A stretch of 64,000 nucleotides of DNA from NCBI RefSeq assembly GCF_027497195.1, contig NZ_CP114905.1:5529001-5593000 (forward strand). Reading direction: 5' to 3'. The position numbers were made by a program, and so were the translations under genes. Each line of letters opens with the position of its first letter. The first letter of the stretch is position 1. Origin of the DNA: Streptomyces sp. WMMC500. GTDB taxonomy: Bacteria > Actinomycetota > Actinomycetes > Streptomycetales > Streptomycetaceae. Below are positions 16,979 through 26,669 of the stretch, piece after piece. Below the pieces are notes generated by a model, which worked only from the letters and a program-made list of their open reading frames with translations, did not search any database and had not been told where the DNA came from.

Positions 16979-17632
16979 ATGACAGGTCAAGTTCGGACGG
17001 TCGACGGCCGTGTCGCCGGCCGGCGCGGCCAGGCGACCCGCACCAAGTTGCTCGCATGCCTCGGAGAGATGCTCGACTCCTCACCGTACCGGGATGTGAA
17101 AGTGATCGACGTCGCCCGCAGGGCGGGCACGTCACCCGCGACCTTCTACCAGTATTTCCCGGACGTCGAGGGTGCAGTCCTGGAGCTCGCGGAGGAGACG
17201 GCCAGGGAGGGCGCCGGCCTGACCGAGCTGGTGGCCGGCCGCTCGTGGGCCGGCAAGTCCGGGGCCCTGGCCGCGGAGGAGCTGGTCGACGGGTTCCTCG
17301 GGTACTGGCGGCGGAACGACGCGATCCTGCGGGTCGTCGACCTCGGTGCCGCGGAGGGCGACAAGCGGTTCTACAAGCTCCGGATGAAGATCCTCAACTC
17401 CGTCACCCGGTCCCTCACCCAGTCGATCAGGGAGCTGCAGGAGAAGGGCAAGGTCGACGAGACCGTGCACCCGGCGGCGGTCGCCGGGTCGCTGGTGGTG
17501 ATGCTCGCCGGGGTGGCGGCGCACCAGAAGGCGTTCCAGACGTGGGGCGTGAAGCAGGCGGACCTGAAGCCGTCACTGGCGCTGCTCGTGCACCTCGGGG
17601 TGACGGGGCGGAAGCCGCCGAAGCAGGTGTGA
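16979..17632 (+). CDS. TetR-family transcriptional regulator
   Basis: A 217-aa TetR protein. The N-terminal HTH covers about residues 20-65 (RTKLLACLGEMLDSSPYRDVKVIDVARRAGTS given as landmark nt 17041-17130, then ATFYQYFPDVEGAVLELA). The C-terminal part is a helical ligand/dimer domain with a basic end. The -10-like TAAGCT ends 6 nt before the ATG, so the message may be leaderless. The divergent VOC gene is a candidate target, and the downstream monooxygenase gene is another. Confidence 0.85.
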   Translation: MTGQVRTVDGRVAGRRGQATRTKLLACLGEMLDSSPYRDVKVIDVARRAGTSPATFYQYFPDVEGAVLELAEETAREGAGLTELVAGRSWAGKSGALAAEELVDGFLGYWRRNDAILRVVDLGAAEGDKRFYKLRMKILNSVTRSLTQSIRELQEKGKVDETVHPAAVAGSLVVMLAGVAAHQKAFQTWGVKQADLKPSLALLVHLGVTGRKPPKQV

Positions 17633-17720
17633 GCGCGCAGCGTAGCCGCTGCTGAATCGTTAGTGCAGCGAGCCGTGCAAGCCGCCGGACGGCGGCCCCC
17701 GCCGCACTACGCTCACCCGC

Positions 17721-18941
17721 ATGTCTCATGACCGTGTCCATGCAGAACCCGGCCGGCCGGACGGCCGGGACGACCGCCCGGTGCTCGTCGTCGGCGGCGG
17801 CCCCGCCGGGCTCGCGACCGCTGCGGCTCTGCGCGCGGCCGGGATCCGGGCGGTGGTCCTGGAGCGCGGCGCCCGGGTCGGCGACTCGTGGCGCCGGCAC
17901 TACGACGCGCTGCGGCTGCACACGCCGCGGGGGATGTCGGGGCTGCCGGGCGCGCCGATCCCGCGCCGCTACGGGCGGTGGGTGGGGCGCGACCAGTTCG
18001 CGCGCCACCTGGAGGAGTTCGCGGAGAGCCACGAGCTGGAGATCGTGCACAACGTGGAGGTGGCGCGGATCGACCGCGCGGCCGGCTCGTCGTCCGGCGG
18101 GTCGTCCGGGCCGTCCTCCGGCGCGGGCCCGGGCTGGCAGGTGGCCGCGACCGGCGGCCGGGTCCTCGACGCCCGCCGCGTCGTCGTCGCCACCGGCTAC
18201 TGCCGCACGCCGTACGTGCCGGACTGGGCGGGGCGCGACTCGTACCGCGGCGAACTGCTGCACGCCGCGTACTACCGCAACCCCGCCCCGTACGAGGGCA
18301 AGGACGTCCTTGTCGTGGGCGCGGGCAACACGGGCGCGGAGATAGCCGTGGACCTGGCGGACGGCGGCGCGAAGCGCGTGCGGCTGGCGGTGCGGACGCT
18401 GCCGCACCTCGTACGCAGGCCGGCGGCGGGCTGGTGCGCGGTGACGGCCCGGCGCCTGAGCGGCGTCCTGCCGGCCCGCGCGGTGGACCGGCTGGCCGGC
18501 CGGGTGAGCCGCATCGGGGTCCCGGACCTCGGCGCGTACGGCCTGCCCCGCCCGGCGAGCGGCCTCTGCACCCGGCTGCGGGAGGGAGCGGTCCCGGTCG
18601 TGGACACGGGCCTGGTCGCGGCCGTCCGCGACCGCCGGGTCCTGCCGGTGCCGGCGGTGGCGGCGCTGGACGCCGCGGGCGTGATCCTGGCGGACGGCGA
18701 CCGCGCGGAACCGGACGCGGTGATCGCGGCGACGGGCTGGCGGCGCGGCCTGGAGGAACTGGTCGGCCACCTCGACGTCCTGGACGGCCGGGGCCTGCCG
18801 CGCACCCGGGGGTGGCGGTCGCCGGCGGGGGCGCAGGGTCTGCACTTCGTGGGGTACGCGCCGCCGTTGAGCGGAAGCCTGCGGGAAATCGGCCTGGAGG
18901 CCGGAAAGTTGGCGAAGGAAGTGGCGAGAACCGGAGGCTGA
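17721..18941 (+). CDS. FAD-dependent NAD(P)H monooxygenase/oxidoreductase
   Basis: A 406-aa flavoprotein of the class B monooxygenase type. It has an FAD-binding GGGPAGLATAAAL near residue 25, a conserved WRRHYDALRLHTPRGMSGLPG-like segment near 55-75, and RVVVATGYCRTPYVPDW near 155. A second Rossmann motif, VVGAGNTGAEIAVDL near 200, binds NAD(P)H, and a late ATGW motif appears near 335. It should hydroxylate or oxygenate a small substrate. A Ser/Gly insert (SSSGGSSGPSSG) sits near residue 120. TACGCT ends 7 nt before ATG 17721, so translation is probably leaderless. Confidence 0.8.
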   Translation: MSHDRVHAEPGRPDGRDDRPVLVVGGGPAGLATAAALRAAGIRAVVLERGARVGDSWRRHYDALRLHTPRGMSGLPGAPIPRRYGRWVGRDQFARHLEEFAESHELEIVHNVEVARIDRAAGSSSGGSSGPSSGAGPGWQVAATGGRVLDARRVVVATGYCRTPYVPDWAGRDSYRGELLHAAYYRNPAPYEGKDVLVVGAGNTGAEIAVDLADGGAKRVRLAVRTLPHLVRRPAAGWCAVTARRLSGVLPARAVDRLAGRVSRIGVPDLGAYGLPRPASGLCTRLREGAVPVVDTGLVAAVRDRRVLPVPAVAALDAAGVILADGDRAEPDAVIAATGWRRGLEELVGHLDVLDGRGLPRTRGWRSPAGAQGLHFVGYAPPLSGSLREIGLEAGKLAKEVARTGG

Positions 18942-18976
18942 GCCGTCCGGGAGCGGCGCGGCGTGGGAAAAGGAGG

Positions 18977-19025
18977 ACGGTGCCCGTCCGACGACTTCCC
19001 CTGAAGGTCATCGGCCGGGCACCGT
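18977..19025 (+). terminator. Terminator hairpin behind the monooxygenase gene
   Basis: ACGGTGCCCG (18977-18986) pairs with 19016-19025. The stem continues inward through CCGACGAC/GTCATCGG with one G-U pair and closes on a loop of about 10 nt. It lies 35 nt beyond the stop codon. Confidence 0.7.
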
Positions 19026-19295
19026 ATGGGCCGCTCACCTGACCGGTGTAGATAGCGGCCGACCGCTCGGCCCGGCAGTTCCCCCTGCTGCGGGCCTGAT
19101 ACGAGGATGGCAGGGGCGGGTCAACGTTTGATTAACGCCCACGTCAAGGTTTCGTTCAGCGCGCCCCGGGGGTGCCGGCCCCTGGTCAAGGGCCGTGCGG
19201 GGCGGGACGGATGGGGCGTACGGGACGCTGCCGCAAGGGCGCCGCGGGCATAGTGGCGAGTCATCGCCAGCATTGCGCGGGGACGCCCGGATTCC

Positions 19296-19325
19296 TTGAC
19301 CCGCGTCCGGCCGCCGGAATACTTT
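19296..19325 (+). promoter_or_regulatory. Promoter TTGACC-N18-TACTTT
   Basis: A good vegetative-type promoter with -35 TTGACC (19296-19301), an 18-bp spacer and -10 TACTTT (19320-19325). It should start transcription near 19332, a few bases before the first GTG of the LuxR-type gene. The 270 bp between it and the upstream terminator hold no gene that I can see. Confidence 0.5.
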
Positions 19326-19374
19326 CGCGGCTGCCGTGACACTGCGAAACGGGGGGCTGGGAGGGCTGACTGTC

Positions 19375-19734
19375 GTGGGCCAAGGGAAGGCGAGCCCGTG
19401 TGAGGCCGCCGCGGAAGGGCGGTTACGGGCGCCGGGAGATCCCGGCGGAATCCCGCTGCTGACCGATCGCGAGCGGCAGACGCTCTATCTCGTCGGTACG
19501 GGCGCGGGGAACCGCCTCATCGCCCGCCGGCTCGGAATATCGGAACGGACGGTGCGCGCGCATCTCAGCAACGCCGTACGGAAGATCGAGGTCCGCTCGC
19601 GCTCGGAGGCCGCGGTCTTCGCGTTCGCCTATCTGGACCTCGTCGACATCCCGGCCCCGCGGGAGCCCCGGGAACCGCCGCGACCGCGCACCGCGGGCGG
19701 CACCCGGTCACCGGCGAACTCCGGCCGCCGGTGA
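19375..19734 (+). CDS. LuxR-type HTH transcriptional regulator (small)
   Basis: A single-domain regulator. The HTH is PLLTDRERQTLYLVGTGAGN then LIARRLGISERTVRAHLSNA, and it continues VRKIEVRSRSEAAVFAFAYL, typical of the LuxR/NarL C-terminal domain. No receiver or ligand domain is present, and the C-terminus is Pro/Arg-rich. The start is uncertain: GTG 19375 has GGGAGGG 9 nt upstream, while GTG 19336 lies right at the predicted transcription start and would be leaderless. It sits at the head of the AfsR-like island, so a role in antibiotic or development regulation is plausible but not shown. Confidence 0.7.
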   Translation: MGQGKASPCEAAAEGRLRAPGDPGGIPLLTDRERQTLYLVGTGAGNRLIARRLGISERTVRAHLSNAVRKIEVRSRSEAAVFAFAYLDLVDIPAPREPREPPRPRTAGGTRSPANSGRR

Positions 19735-19807
19735 CCGGGCCGCGGGGACTGCCCCGTACGCCCCGTACGCCGCCCGCCGCCCGCCCGCGGTGAGGGGGCG
19801 CCGTCCG

Positions 19808-20002
19808 ATGGCCTCGAAACCGCTGCGCCCGCCGCCGGACCACCCGGGGCTGACGCTCACCGTCTACCACGTCACGCGGTCCGGCCGCCGCGGCCCCGCG
19901 CGCCGTACCCGCTACCTGCCCTCGGACCCGGAACCGGTGCCGCTGCCCCGGCGCTGGCCGCCGTGCCGCTGCCCGCGCTGCCGGGGCACGGCCCGTACCT
20001 GA
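19808..20002 (+). CDS. Small Cys-containing hypothetical protein
   Basis: A 64-aa protein with PPPDHPGLTLTVYHVTRSGR near the N-terminus and CRCPRCRG near the C-terminus. It resembles small Streptomyces proteins of unknown role that share a (D)HPGxTLTVY start and a C-terminal CxCP motif. It follows the LuxR-type gene by 73 bp and converges on another LuxR-type gene. There is no clear Shine-Dalgarno for ATG 19808, and a short peptide in GC-rich DNA could be chance, so confidence is moderate. Confidence 0.4.
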   Translation: MASKPLRPPPDHPGLTLTVYHVTRSGRRGPARRTRYLPSDPEPVPLPRRWPPCRCPRCRGTART

Positions 20003-20039
20003 GAGGGGACTCGGGGCGCAGATCCCGGGGCTTCGCGGA

Positions 20040-20372
20040 TCAGCCGCCCTCCGCCGTACCGGCGAGGCAGGCCCCCACCAGCCACCCCCGCCGCACCGCC
20101 TGCGCCCCGCCCTGGAACCGGCTCTGCGCGCCGAGGCACTCCAGCAGTTCCGCCACCCGCCTGCTGTACGTCCGCGGGGACATGTGCAGGTTGCGGCAGG
20201 CGACCGTGTCGGGCGTGCCGCGCGACAACTCGGCGAGCACCGGCACCAGGTGCGGCGGCGGTGGTGCGGGGAGCCGCCGCGCGGGCCGGGGGGCGAACAG
20301 CTCGTCCGGGAACGCGTCGACGAGGCGGAGACCGTGTGCCTGCGAATCTTTCCGGGGAGTCGAGTCGCTCAT
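20040..20372 (-). CDS. LuxR-type HTH regulator (small)
   Basis: A 110-aa protein with a C-terminal helix-turn-helix: LVPVLAELSRGTPDTVACRN, HMSPRTYSRRVAELLECLGA and SRFQGGAQAVRRGWL. The SRFQ-x(7-9)-RGW ending is typical of a Streptomyces group of LuxR-type proteins. No sensor domain is present. ATG 20372 is taken as the start, and TTG 20432 would add 20 residues; neither has a clear ribosome-binding site. It is divergent from the first AfsR-like gene. Confidence 0.6.
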   Translation of the reverse strand: MSDSTPRKDSQAHGLRLVDAFPDELFAPRPARRLPAPPPPHLVPVLAELSRGTPDTVACRNLHMSPRTYSRRVAELLECLGAQSRFQGGAQAVRRGWLVGACLAGTAEGG

Positions 20373-20534
20373 GCCGTACAGCGAAACGGACGGCCATGGA
20401 CACGCCGTTGACGGTGCGTCGAGGGTCGTCAATCCGCTGGTGACCGCGCCCGCCCGGCTGTCGCGAAAGGGCCGGTGGCGGGGGATGTCGCGGGTGCGGC
20501 AGACTGGGTGCGCGGGACGGGACAGGGGGTGGCG

Positions 20535-23432
20535 ATGTCCGACGGTGAGCGCGCCGGGTTATCCGGCGACGGCCCGGCGGAGGGCGCGCCGGTGCGCTTC
20601 GCCCTGCTGGGACCGGTGCGGGTCACCCGCGCAGGACAGCCCCTGGGCATGGGCTCACCGCAGCAGCGGGCCGTGCTCGCCGTGCTGTTGCTGCGGGGCG
20701 GCCGGCACGTGGCCGTGGAAGAGCTGGTCGACGCGGTGTGGGGCGAGGACCCGCCGCGCGACGCGACGGGCACGATACGCACCTACGTCTCCCGCCTGCG
20801 CCGCGCCCTCGGCCCCGACGCCGACCTGCTGCGCGGCGAGGCGGGGGGCTACGCCGTACACCTGCACCCGGGCGCCGAACTGGACGTCCAGACGGCCACC
20901 CGCCTCGCGGCCGAGGCGGACGCCGCCCACACGGCGGGCGACCCCGAGCGGGCCGGGGAGCTGCGCCGCGGCGCGCTGGACCTGTGGGACGGCGAACCGC
21001 TCGCCGGCCTGCCCGGCCCGTACGCCGAGAGGCAGCGCACGCGGCTGGCCGAGTGGCGGCTGTCGCTGCTGGAGGCGCAGTTGGCGCTGGACGTCGAGGT
21101 GGGCCGGCGCGCGGAGGCGATCTCGGAGCTGACGGCGCTGACGGCGGCGCACCCGCTGCGGGAGCGGTTCCGGGAGCTGCTGATGCTGGCGCTCTACCGG
21201 AGCGGCCGGCAGGCGGAGGCGCTCGCCGTCTACACCGACACGCGGCGCCAGCTCACCGACGAACTGGGCGTCGAACCGGGCCCGGAGCTGGCGGCGCTCC
21301 AGCAGCGGATCCTGCGCGGCACGGACCAGCCGGCCCCCGCATCGGTCACGGCCTCGGTGGCCCCGGCCCAACTGCCCGCCACGCTGCCGGACTTCACCGG
21401 CCGCGGCCACGTGGTGGAGGAGCTGGGCAAACAACTCGTGCAGGCGCCGCACATGGTGATGGCGGTCTCGTCGGTCTCGGGCATCGGCGGCGTGGGCAAG
21501 ACGACGCTGGCCGTACACGTCGCGCACGCGGCCCGGGAGTCCTTCCCGGACGGCCAGTTGTACGTCGACCTGCAGGGCTGGGGCCCGTCACCGGCCGATC
21601 CGGCGGGCGTCCTCGGCTCGTTCCTGCGCGCCCTCAACGTCCCGGACGCCGACATCCCCGAAACCCTCACGGAACGCGCCGCGCTGTACCGCTCGGTCCT
21701 GGCGGGCCGCCGCGTCCTGGCCCTGCTCGACAACGCCCGCGACGCCGCCCAGGTACGCCCCCTGCTTCCGGGGACGGAGGGCTGCGCGGCGCTGATCACT
21801 TCCCGCGCCCGCATGGCCCACCTCGTCGGCGCCCACCACGTCGACCTGGACGTGATGAACCCGGACGAGGCCCTGCTGCTCTTCACCCGCATCGTCGGCG
21901 CCGACCGGGTGGAGCCCCACCGCGGCGCGGCCATGGACGTGGTCGCGGCCTGCGGCTTCCTCCCCCTGGCGATCCGCATCGCCGCCTCGCGGCTGGCGGC
22001 CCGGCGGACATGGACGGTCGCGGTGCTGGCGCGGAAGCTGTCGGACGAACACCGGCGTCTGGACGAGCTCCAGGTCGGGGATCTGGCGGTGAAGGCGACG
22101 TTCGAGCTGGGCTACGGCCAGTTGGAACCGGAACAGGCGCGTGCCTTCCGGCTGCTGGGACTGGTCGACGGCCCGGACGTGTCGCTGAGCGCGGCGGCGG
22201 CGGTCCTGGACCGTACGGAGGACGACGCCGAGGAACTCCTGGAAGACCTGGTGGACACCAGCCTCCTGGAATCCGCAGCCCCGGGCCGCTACCGCTACCA
22301 CGACCTGTTGCGCCTGTTCGCGCGCACGTGTGCGGAGCGGGAGGAACCGCCGGGGGAGCGGGGAGCGGCACAGTCCCGCCTGCTGGACTTCTACCTGGCG
22401 ACGGCGGCACGGGTCTACGAACTGGACCGCCCAGGTGACAACCTCACCTCGCACCTCGCCCCCGTGGAGTACCGGGGCCTGAGCTTCGCCGACCGGCACA
22501 CCGCGCAGGACTGGCGCCTGGGGGAGGCGGACTGCCTGCTGGCCACCGCGCGCCAGCTCGCCAGCGAACGCACTCTCGCCCGGGCCGTCGACCTGCTGAT
22601 GGTGACCGCCGACCTGGCCGAGTCGGGCACGTACTCGCACCAGTTCGCGCGGGTCGCCGGGCACCTGCTGACGGCCGCCCAGCGCTCGGGCGACCCCCGC
22701 AGCGAGGGCCGGGCGCACGACGTGCTCTCCGCCTCGCACATCTACTCCGGCCGCTTCGAACAGGCCGACAAGCACGCCGCGGAGGCCATGCGGCTGGCGC
22801 ACGCCAGCGGAGACCCGGTCATCTGCGGCCACGCCGCCTCCGACCGTGGCATCATCGCCGACCTCCAGGGCCGCTCCGCCGACGCCGCGACCCACCTGGA
22901 GGACGCGCTCGTCGCCTACCGCACCGACGGGAACCTGTCGGGCGAGGCGACCGCGCTGAGCAACCTCTCACGGATGCACGGCGATGCCGGGCGGTCGACA
23001 CTCGCCCTCGACCTCGCGAAGCAGGCACTTGCCATTCACCACAAACTGGGCCCTAGCTTCCGGATGGCCAACTGCCTGTACGCACTCGGCATCGCCCTCA
23101 CCGTGGCCGGGCGAGCGGACGACGCGCTCACGGAACTCGACGCGGCGCGGAAGCTCTTCCTCGAGAACCGGATGCACCTCTGGTACGGCATGACCCACTT
23201 CCGGATGGCCGAGGCACACCTGACCGTAGAGCGGCCCGCCGAAGCCGCCAGGTACGCCGAGCAGGCGCTCTCCCAGCTCCGCGGCATGGGCGGGGACTGG
23301 CACCGGGGCAGCGTGCTGACCGTGCTCGGCCGGGCCCTGGACGAACTCGGGCAGGCGGACCGGGCGCGGGCGTGCCTGGCCGAGGCCCGTGACCTTCAGA
23401 AATCGGGCTCGACGCAGGCCCCGCAGGGCTGA
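20535..23432 (+). CDS. AfsR-like SARP/NB-ARC/TPR regulator, copy A
   Basis: A 965-aa STAND regulator. Residues about 15-110 are an OmpR-type winged helix (VRFALLGPVRVTRAGQPLGM, TIRTYVSRLRRALGPDADLL). The BTAD follows to about 265 (AISELTALTAAHPLRERFRE). The NB-ARC ATPase starts with GIGGVGKTTLAV (Lys322), with RRVLALLDNARDAAQVRPLL as Walker B and CGFLPLAIRI as the GLPLA-type motif. About 300 residues of TPR end the protein. AfsR family members bind the -35 region of target promoters when ATP is hydrolysed and are Ser/Thr kinase substrates. ATG 20535 follows CAGGGGG; GTG 20529 is two codons earlier. It faces copy B tail to tail across 117 bp. Confidence 0.9.
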   Translation: MSDGERAGLSGDGPAEGAPVRFALLGPVRVTRAGQPLGMGSPQQRAVLAVLLLRGGRHVAVEELVDAVWGEDPPRDATGTIRTYVSRLRRALGPDADLLRGEAGGYAVHLHPGAELDVQTATRLAAEADAAHTAGDPERAGELRRGALDLWDGEPLAGLPGPYAERQRTRLAEWRLSLLEAQLALDVEVGRRAEAISELTALTAAHPLRERFRELLMLALYRSGRQAEALAVYTDTRRQLTDELGVEPGPELAALQQRILRGTDQPAPASVTASVAPAQLPATLPDFTGRGHVVEELGKQLVQAPHMVMAVSSVSGIGGVGKTTLAVHVAHAARESFPDGQLYVDLQGWGPSPADPAGVLGSFLRALNVPDADIPETLTERAALYRSVLAGRRVLALLDNARDAAQVRPLLPGTEGCAALITSRARMAHLVGAHHVDLDVMNPDEALLLFTRIVGADRVEPHRGAAMDVVAACGFLPLAIRIAASRLAARRTWTVAVLARKLSDEHRRLDELQVGDLAVKATFELGYGQLEPEQARAFRLLGLVDGPDVSLSAAAAVLDRTEDDAEELLEDLVDTSLLESAAPGRYRYHDLLRLFARTCAEREEPPGERGAAQSRLLDFYLATAARVYELDRPGDNLTSHLAPVEYRGLSFADRHTAQDWRLGEADCLLATARQLASERTLARAVDLLMVTADLAESGTYSHQFARVAGHLLTAAQRSGDPRSEGRAHDVLSASHIYSGRFEQADKHAAEAMRLAHASGDPVICGHAASDRGIIADLQGRSADAATHLEDALVAYRTDGNLSGEATALSNLSRMHGDAGRSTLALDLAKQALAIHHKLGPSFRMANCLYALGIALTVAGRADDALTELDAARKLFLENRMHLWYGMTHFRMAEAHLTVERPAEAARYAEQALSQLRGMGGDWHRGSVLTVLGRALDELGQADRARACLAEARDLQKSGSTQAPQG

Positions 23433-23549
23433 GGCTTCGGGCCTCCCAGTCAGTCCGCCTGACAGACTGCGGCGCTCTGCGCGGTGGCGCTGCCTCGACG
23501 GCCGCCGGTGTCGCTCCCACCCTCGTGCGCTGCTGGCAGCGGCGGGACC

Positions 23550-26447
23550 TCATGCCTGTTGAGCCTGTGTCGATCCGGACTCACGCAGAGCACGGGCCTC
23601 GGACAGACACGCCTGTGCCCGGTCGGGTTGTCCGAGTTCGCCGAGGGCCCGGCCGAGCACCGTGAGCGCACTGCCGCGGTGCCAGTCGCCGCCGATGCCC
23701 CGGAACCGAGACAGGGCCTTCTCGGCGTACGCGGCGGACTCGGCCGGTGCGCGCACAGCGAGGTGGACCTGCGCGATCCGGAAGTAGGCCAGGCCCTCCC
23801 AGAGCTCCATGCGGTTCTCGCGGAAGAGCATCGCGGCCGCGTCCAGTTGGGTGAGTGCTTCGAGATGTCTGTCCGCTGTGTTGAGCACGACGCCCAGGGA
23901 GTACCTGCTACTCGCCAGGCGGAGCGGAGCCTTGGCCTGGTCGTCGAGCCTCACGGTCTGCTCCGCCAGCTCGATCGCTCTGGTCGTCGAGCCCGTTTCG
24001 CCGTGGATGCGGGCGAGGTTGCGCAGTGCGCAGGACTCCCCGTCCAGGTTCCGGTCCTCCCGGTAGGCGACGAGGGCCTGTTCGAGGCAGTCTGTTGCTT
24101 CCTCCTGACGTCCCAGGAGGGAAGCGGTGACACCGCGGTCGTTCGCGGCCTCGCCGGTCACCCAGATGTCACCGCAGGCATCGGCGAGGCGATGGGCGTC
24201 GGTGGCGTGCTCGTACGACAGCTCGAACCGCCCCGTGAACTGGCGGGCCGACGACAGGACGACGTGGGCACGGGCCTGGCTGCGAACGTCACCCGACTGC
24301 TCCGCCGCCTGGAGCACAGCGGTGGCCAGGGGGACGAACCGTGGCGAGTAGAGGCCGGACTCCGCGAGGTCCTTGGCGGTGAGCAACAGGTCTACGGTGC
24401 GAGGGAGCGAGTCGCCGTGGGCGAACTGACGGACGGCGGCGAGTAGGCACTCCGCCTCACTGAAGAGCCAGTTCTGTGCCGCCTCGCGGCTCTCGAAGTC
24501 CAGGCCGGCGCGGGTTACGGGACTCAGGTGCCGGATCAGGGTGTCGCCGGGGCGGCCGAGTTCGTAGACGCGGGCGGCCGTGGCCAGGTAGAAGTCCAGC
24601 AGGCGGGACTGTGCCGCGTCGCGGTCCGCCGACGGTTCTTCGCGGTCGGCGCAGGTGCGGGCGAAGAGGCGCAGGAGGTCGTGGTAGCGGTAGCGGCCGG
24701 GGGCTGCGGATTCGAGGAGGCTGGTGTCCACCAGGTCTTCGAGGAGTTCCTCCGTGTCGTCTTCCGTGCGGTCCAGGACCGCCGCCGCCGCGCTCAGAGA
24801 CACGTCCGGGCCGTCGATCAGGCCCAGGAGGCGGAAGGCGCGGGCCTGTTCCGGTTCCAACTGGCCGTAGCCCAGCTCGAAGGTGGCCTTGACCGCCAGG
24901 TCCCCGACGCGGAGTTCATCGAGGCGCCGGTGTTCGTCGGACAGCTTCCGCGCCAGCACCGCGACCGTCCAGGTCCGCCGGGCCGCCAGCCGCGAGGCGG
25001 CGATGCGTATGGCCAGGGGCAGGAAGCCGCAGGCGGCGACCACGTCCATGGCCGCGTCGCGTTCCGGGGTGACGCGGTGGGCGCCGACGATGCGGGTGAA
25101 GAGCAGCAGTGCCTCGTCCGGGGCCATGACGTCCAGGTCGACGTGGTGGGCTCCGGCCAGGTCCGTCATGCGGGCGCGGGAGGTGATCACCGCGGCGCAG
25201 CCTTCGGTGCCGGGGAGCAGGGGGCGTACCTGGGCGGCGTCGCGGGCGTTGTCGAGTAAGGCCAGGACGCGGCGGCCGGCGAGCATCGACCGGAAGAGGG
25301 CGGCGCGTTCCTCCAGCGGCTCGGGGATCTCCGCGTCCGGGGTGCCCAGGGAGCGCAGGAACGAGCCGAGGACGGCAGCGGGCTCGGCCGGGGACGCACC
25401 CGCGCCCTGCAGGTCCGCGTAGAGCTGGCCGTCGGGGAACGACTCCCGTACGGCGTGCCCGACGTGCACGGCAAGGGTGGTCTTGCCGACGCCGCCGATC
25501 CCGGAGACCGAGGACACCGCCATCACCATGCCGGACGTCTGCTCCAACTGCTTGCCCAGCTCGTCGACGAACGCGTCCCGCCCGGTGAAGTCCGCCAACC
25601 TCGCCGGCAACTGAGCAGGCGACAGCCGCGGGGTCGTGGTGGCCACCGGTGCCACGGGCTGTTCACCTCCCCGGAGGATCCGCTGCTGCAGGTCCGCCAA
25701 CTTCGGGCCGGGCTCGACGCCCAGCTCATCGATCAGAAGACGCCGGCTGTCCGTGTAGACCGCCAGTGCCTCCGCCTGCCGGCCGCTGCGGGACAACGAG
25801 AGCATCAGCAGCTCCCGGAACCGCTCCCGCAGCGGATACGCCGCCGTCAACGCCGTCAGCTCCGAGATCGCGTCGGCGTAGTCGTGCGCCTCGATGTCGA
25901 GCGCCAGCCGGCGCTCCAGCAGCGACAGCCGCCACTCGGTGAGCCGCGCGCGCTCGGTCTCCGCGAACGCCCCGGGCAGCCCGGCGAGCGGTTCGCCGTC
26001 CCAGAGGGCAAGGGCCTCGCGGAGCAGCGCACGGGTGCTTGCGGCGTCCCCGCGCTGGGTCGCCGAGTCGGCGTGGGCGACGGCCTGTTCGGCGACCGCC
26101 GCGTCCGATACGGCGCCGGCTCCCGGCCGCAGGACGTAGCCGCCTGCCTGGCCGGTGATGAGGTCCGCGTCCGGCCCGAGGGCTTTGCGCAGCCGCGAGA
26201 CGTAGGTCCGTACCGTCCCCACGGCGTCGCGCGGAGGGTCCTCGCCCCAGATCGCGTCGACCAACTCGTGCGTGGTGGCGTGGTGACCGGAGCCGATCAG
26301 CAGCGCGGCAAGGACGGTGCGCTGCTGGGGCGGTCCGACGTTGATCGGCGTGGCGCCGCGCCAGGCGGCCAACGGTCCGAGCAGGCCGAAGTACAGTAAC
26401 TCGCCGCCCCCGTCGCGCGTCGCCATCACCTCCCGACGCCCGGCCAT
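23550..26447 (-). CDS. AfsR-like SARP/NB-ARC/TPR regulator, copy B
   Basis: A 965-aa paralogue of copies A and C with the same domain order: winged helix (LYFGLLGPLAAWRGATPINV), BTAD, NB-ARC (GIGGVGKTTLAV, Lys322) and TPR. The NB-ARC stretch from the P-loop to HDLLRLFARTC is almost identical to copy A. The following TPR half is more diverged (NWLFSEAECLLAAVRQFAHG) until the end, where ESGSTQA again matches copy A. So the effector and ATPase parts are shared while the sensor part differs. Start ATG 26447; ATG 26426 is an alternative. Confidence 0.9.
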   Translation of the reverse strand: MAGRREVMATRDGGGELLYFGLLGPLAAWRGATPINVGPPQQRTVLAALLIGSGHHATTHELVDAIWGEDPPRDAVGTVRTYVSRLRKALGPDADLITGQAGGYVLRPGAGAVSDAAVAEQAVAHADSATQRGDAASTRALLREALALWDGEPLAGLPGAFAETERARLTEWRLSLLERRLALDIEAHDYADAISELTALTAAYPLRERFRELLMLSLSRSGRQAEALAVYTDSRRLLIDELGVEPGPKLADLQQRILRGGEQPVAPVATTTPRLSPAQLPARLADFTGRDAFVDELGKQLEQTSGMVMAVSSVSGIGGVGKTTLAVHVGHAVRESFPDGQLYADLQGAGASPAEPAAVLGSFLRSLGTPDAEIPEPLEERAALFRSMLAGRRVLALLDNARDAAQVRPLLPGTEGCAAVITSRARMTDLAGAHHVDLDVMAPDEALLLFTRIVGAHRVTPERDAAMDVVAACGFLPLAIRIAASRLAARRTWTVAVLARKLSDEHRRLDELRVGDLAVKATFELGYGQLEPEQARAFRLLGLIDGPDVSLSAAAAVLDRTEDDTEELLEDLVDTSLLESAAPGRYRYHDLLRLFARTCADREEPSADRDAAQSRLLDFYLATAARVYELGRPGDTLIRHLSPVTRAGLDFESREAAQNWLFSEAECLLAAVRQFAHGDSLPRTVDLLLTAKDLAESGLYSPRFVPLATAVLQAAEQSGDVRSQARAHVVLSSARQFTGRFELSYEHATDAHRLADACGDIWVTGEAANDRGVTASLLGRQEEATDCLEQALVAYREDRNLDGESCALRNLARIHGETGSTTRAIELAEQTVRLDDQAKAPLRLASSRYSLGVVLNTADRHLEALTQLDAAAMLFRENRMELWEGLAYFRIAQVHLAVRAPAESAAYAEKALSRFRGIGGDWHRGSALTVLGRALGELGQPDRAQACLSEARALRESGSTQAQQA

Positions 26448-26590
26448 ACCTCACCCCCTCCGGTACACCCCGCCTCGATCGACAGTCTGTCGTGGAGTAC
26501 GGCGCTGTGTCAGCAGCGCCGGGGTGTACGTCCTGATGTCGACGGACGGTGTGGCTGGGAGAAGGCAAGTCGGGCTCCGAGTCAGAGGAA

Positions 26591-26633
26591 GGCCCGGCCG
26601 CAGCAGTCCCCATCTTGCTGCCGCGACCGGGCC
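26591..26633 (-). terminator. Terminator-like hairpin behind the 55-aa gene
   Basis: GGCCCGGCCGCAGCAG (26591-26606) pairs, with a few mismatches, with 26615-26633 across a short loop. It lies about 40 nt beyond the end of the small leftward gene and before the start of copy B, so it would insulate the two. Confidence 0.5.
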
Positions 26634-26669
26634 GTTTCGGCCCCCCCTCGGGCCGTTCAGTGATGTCAA

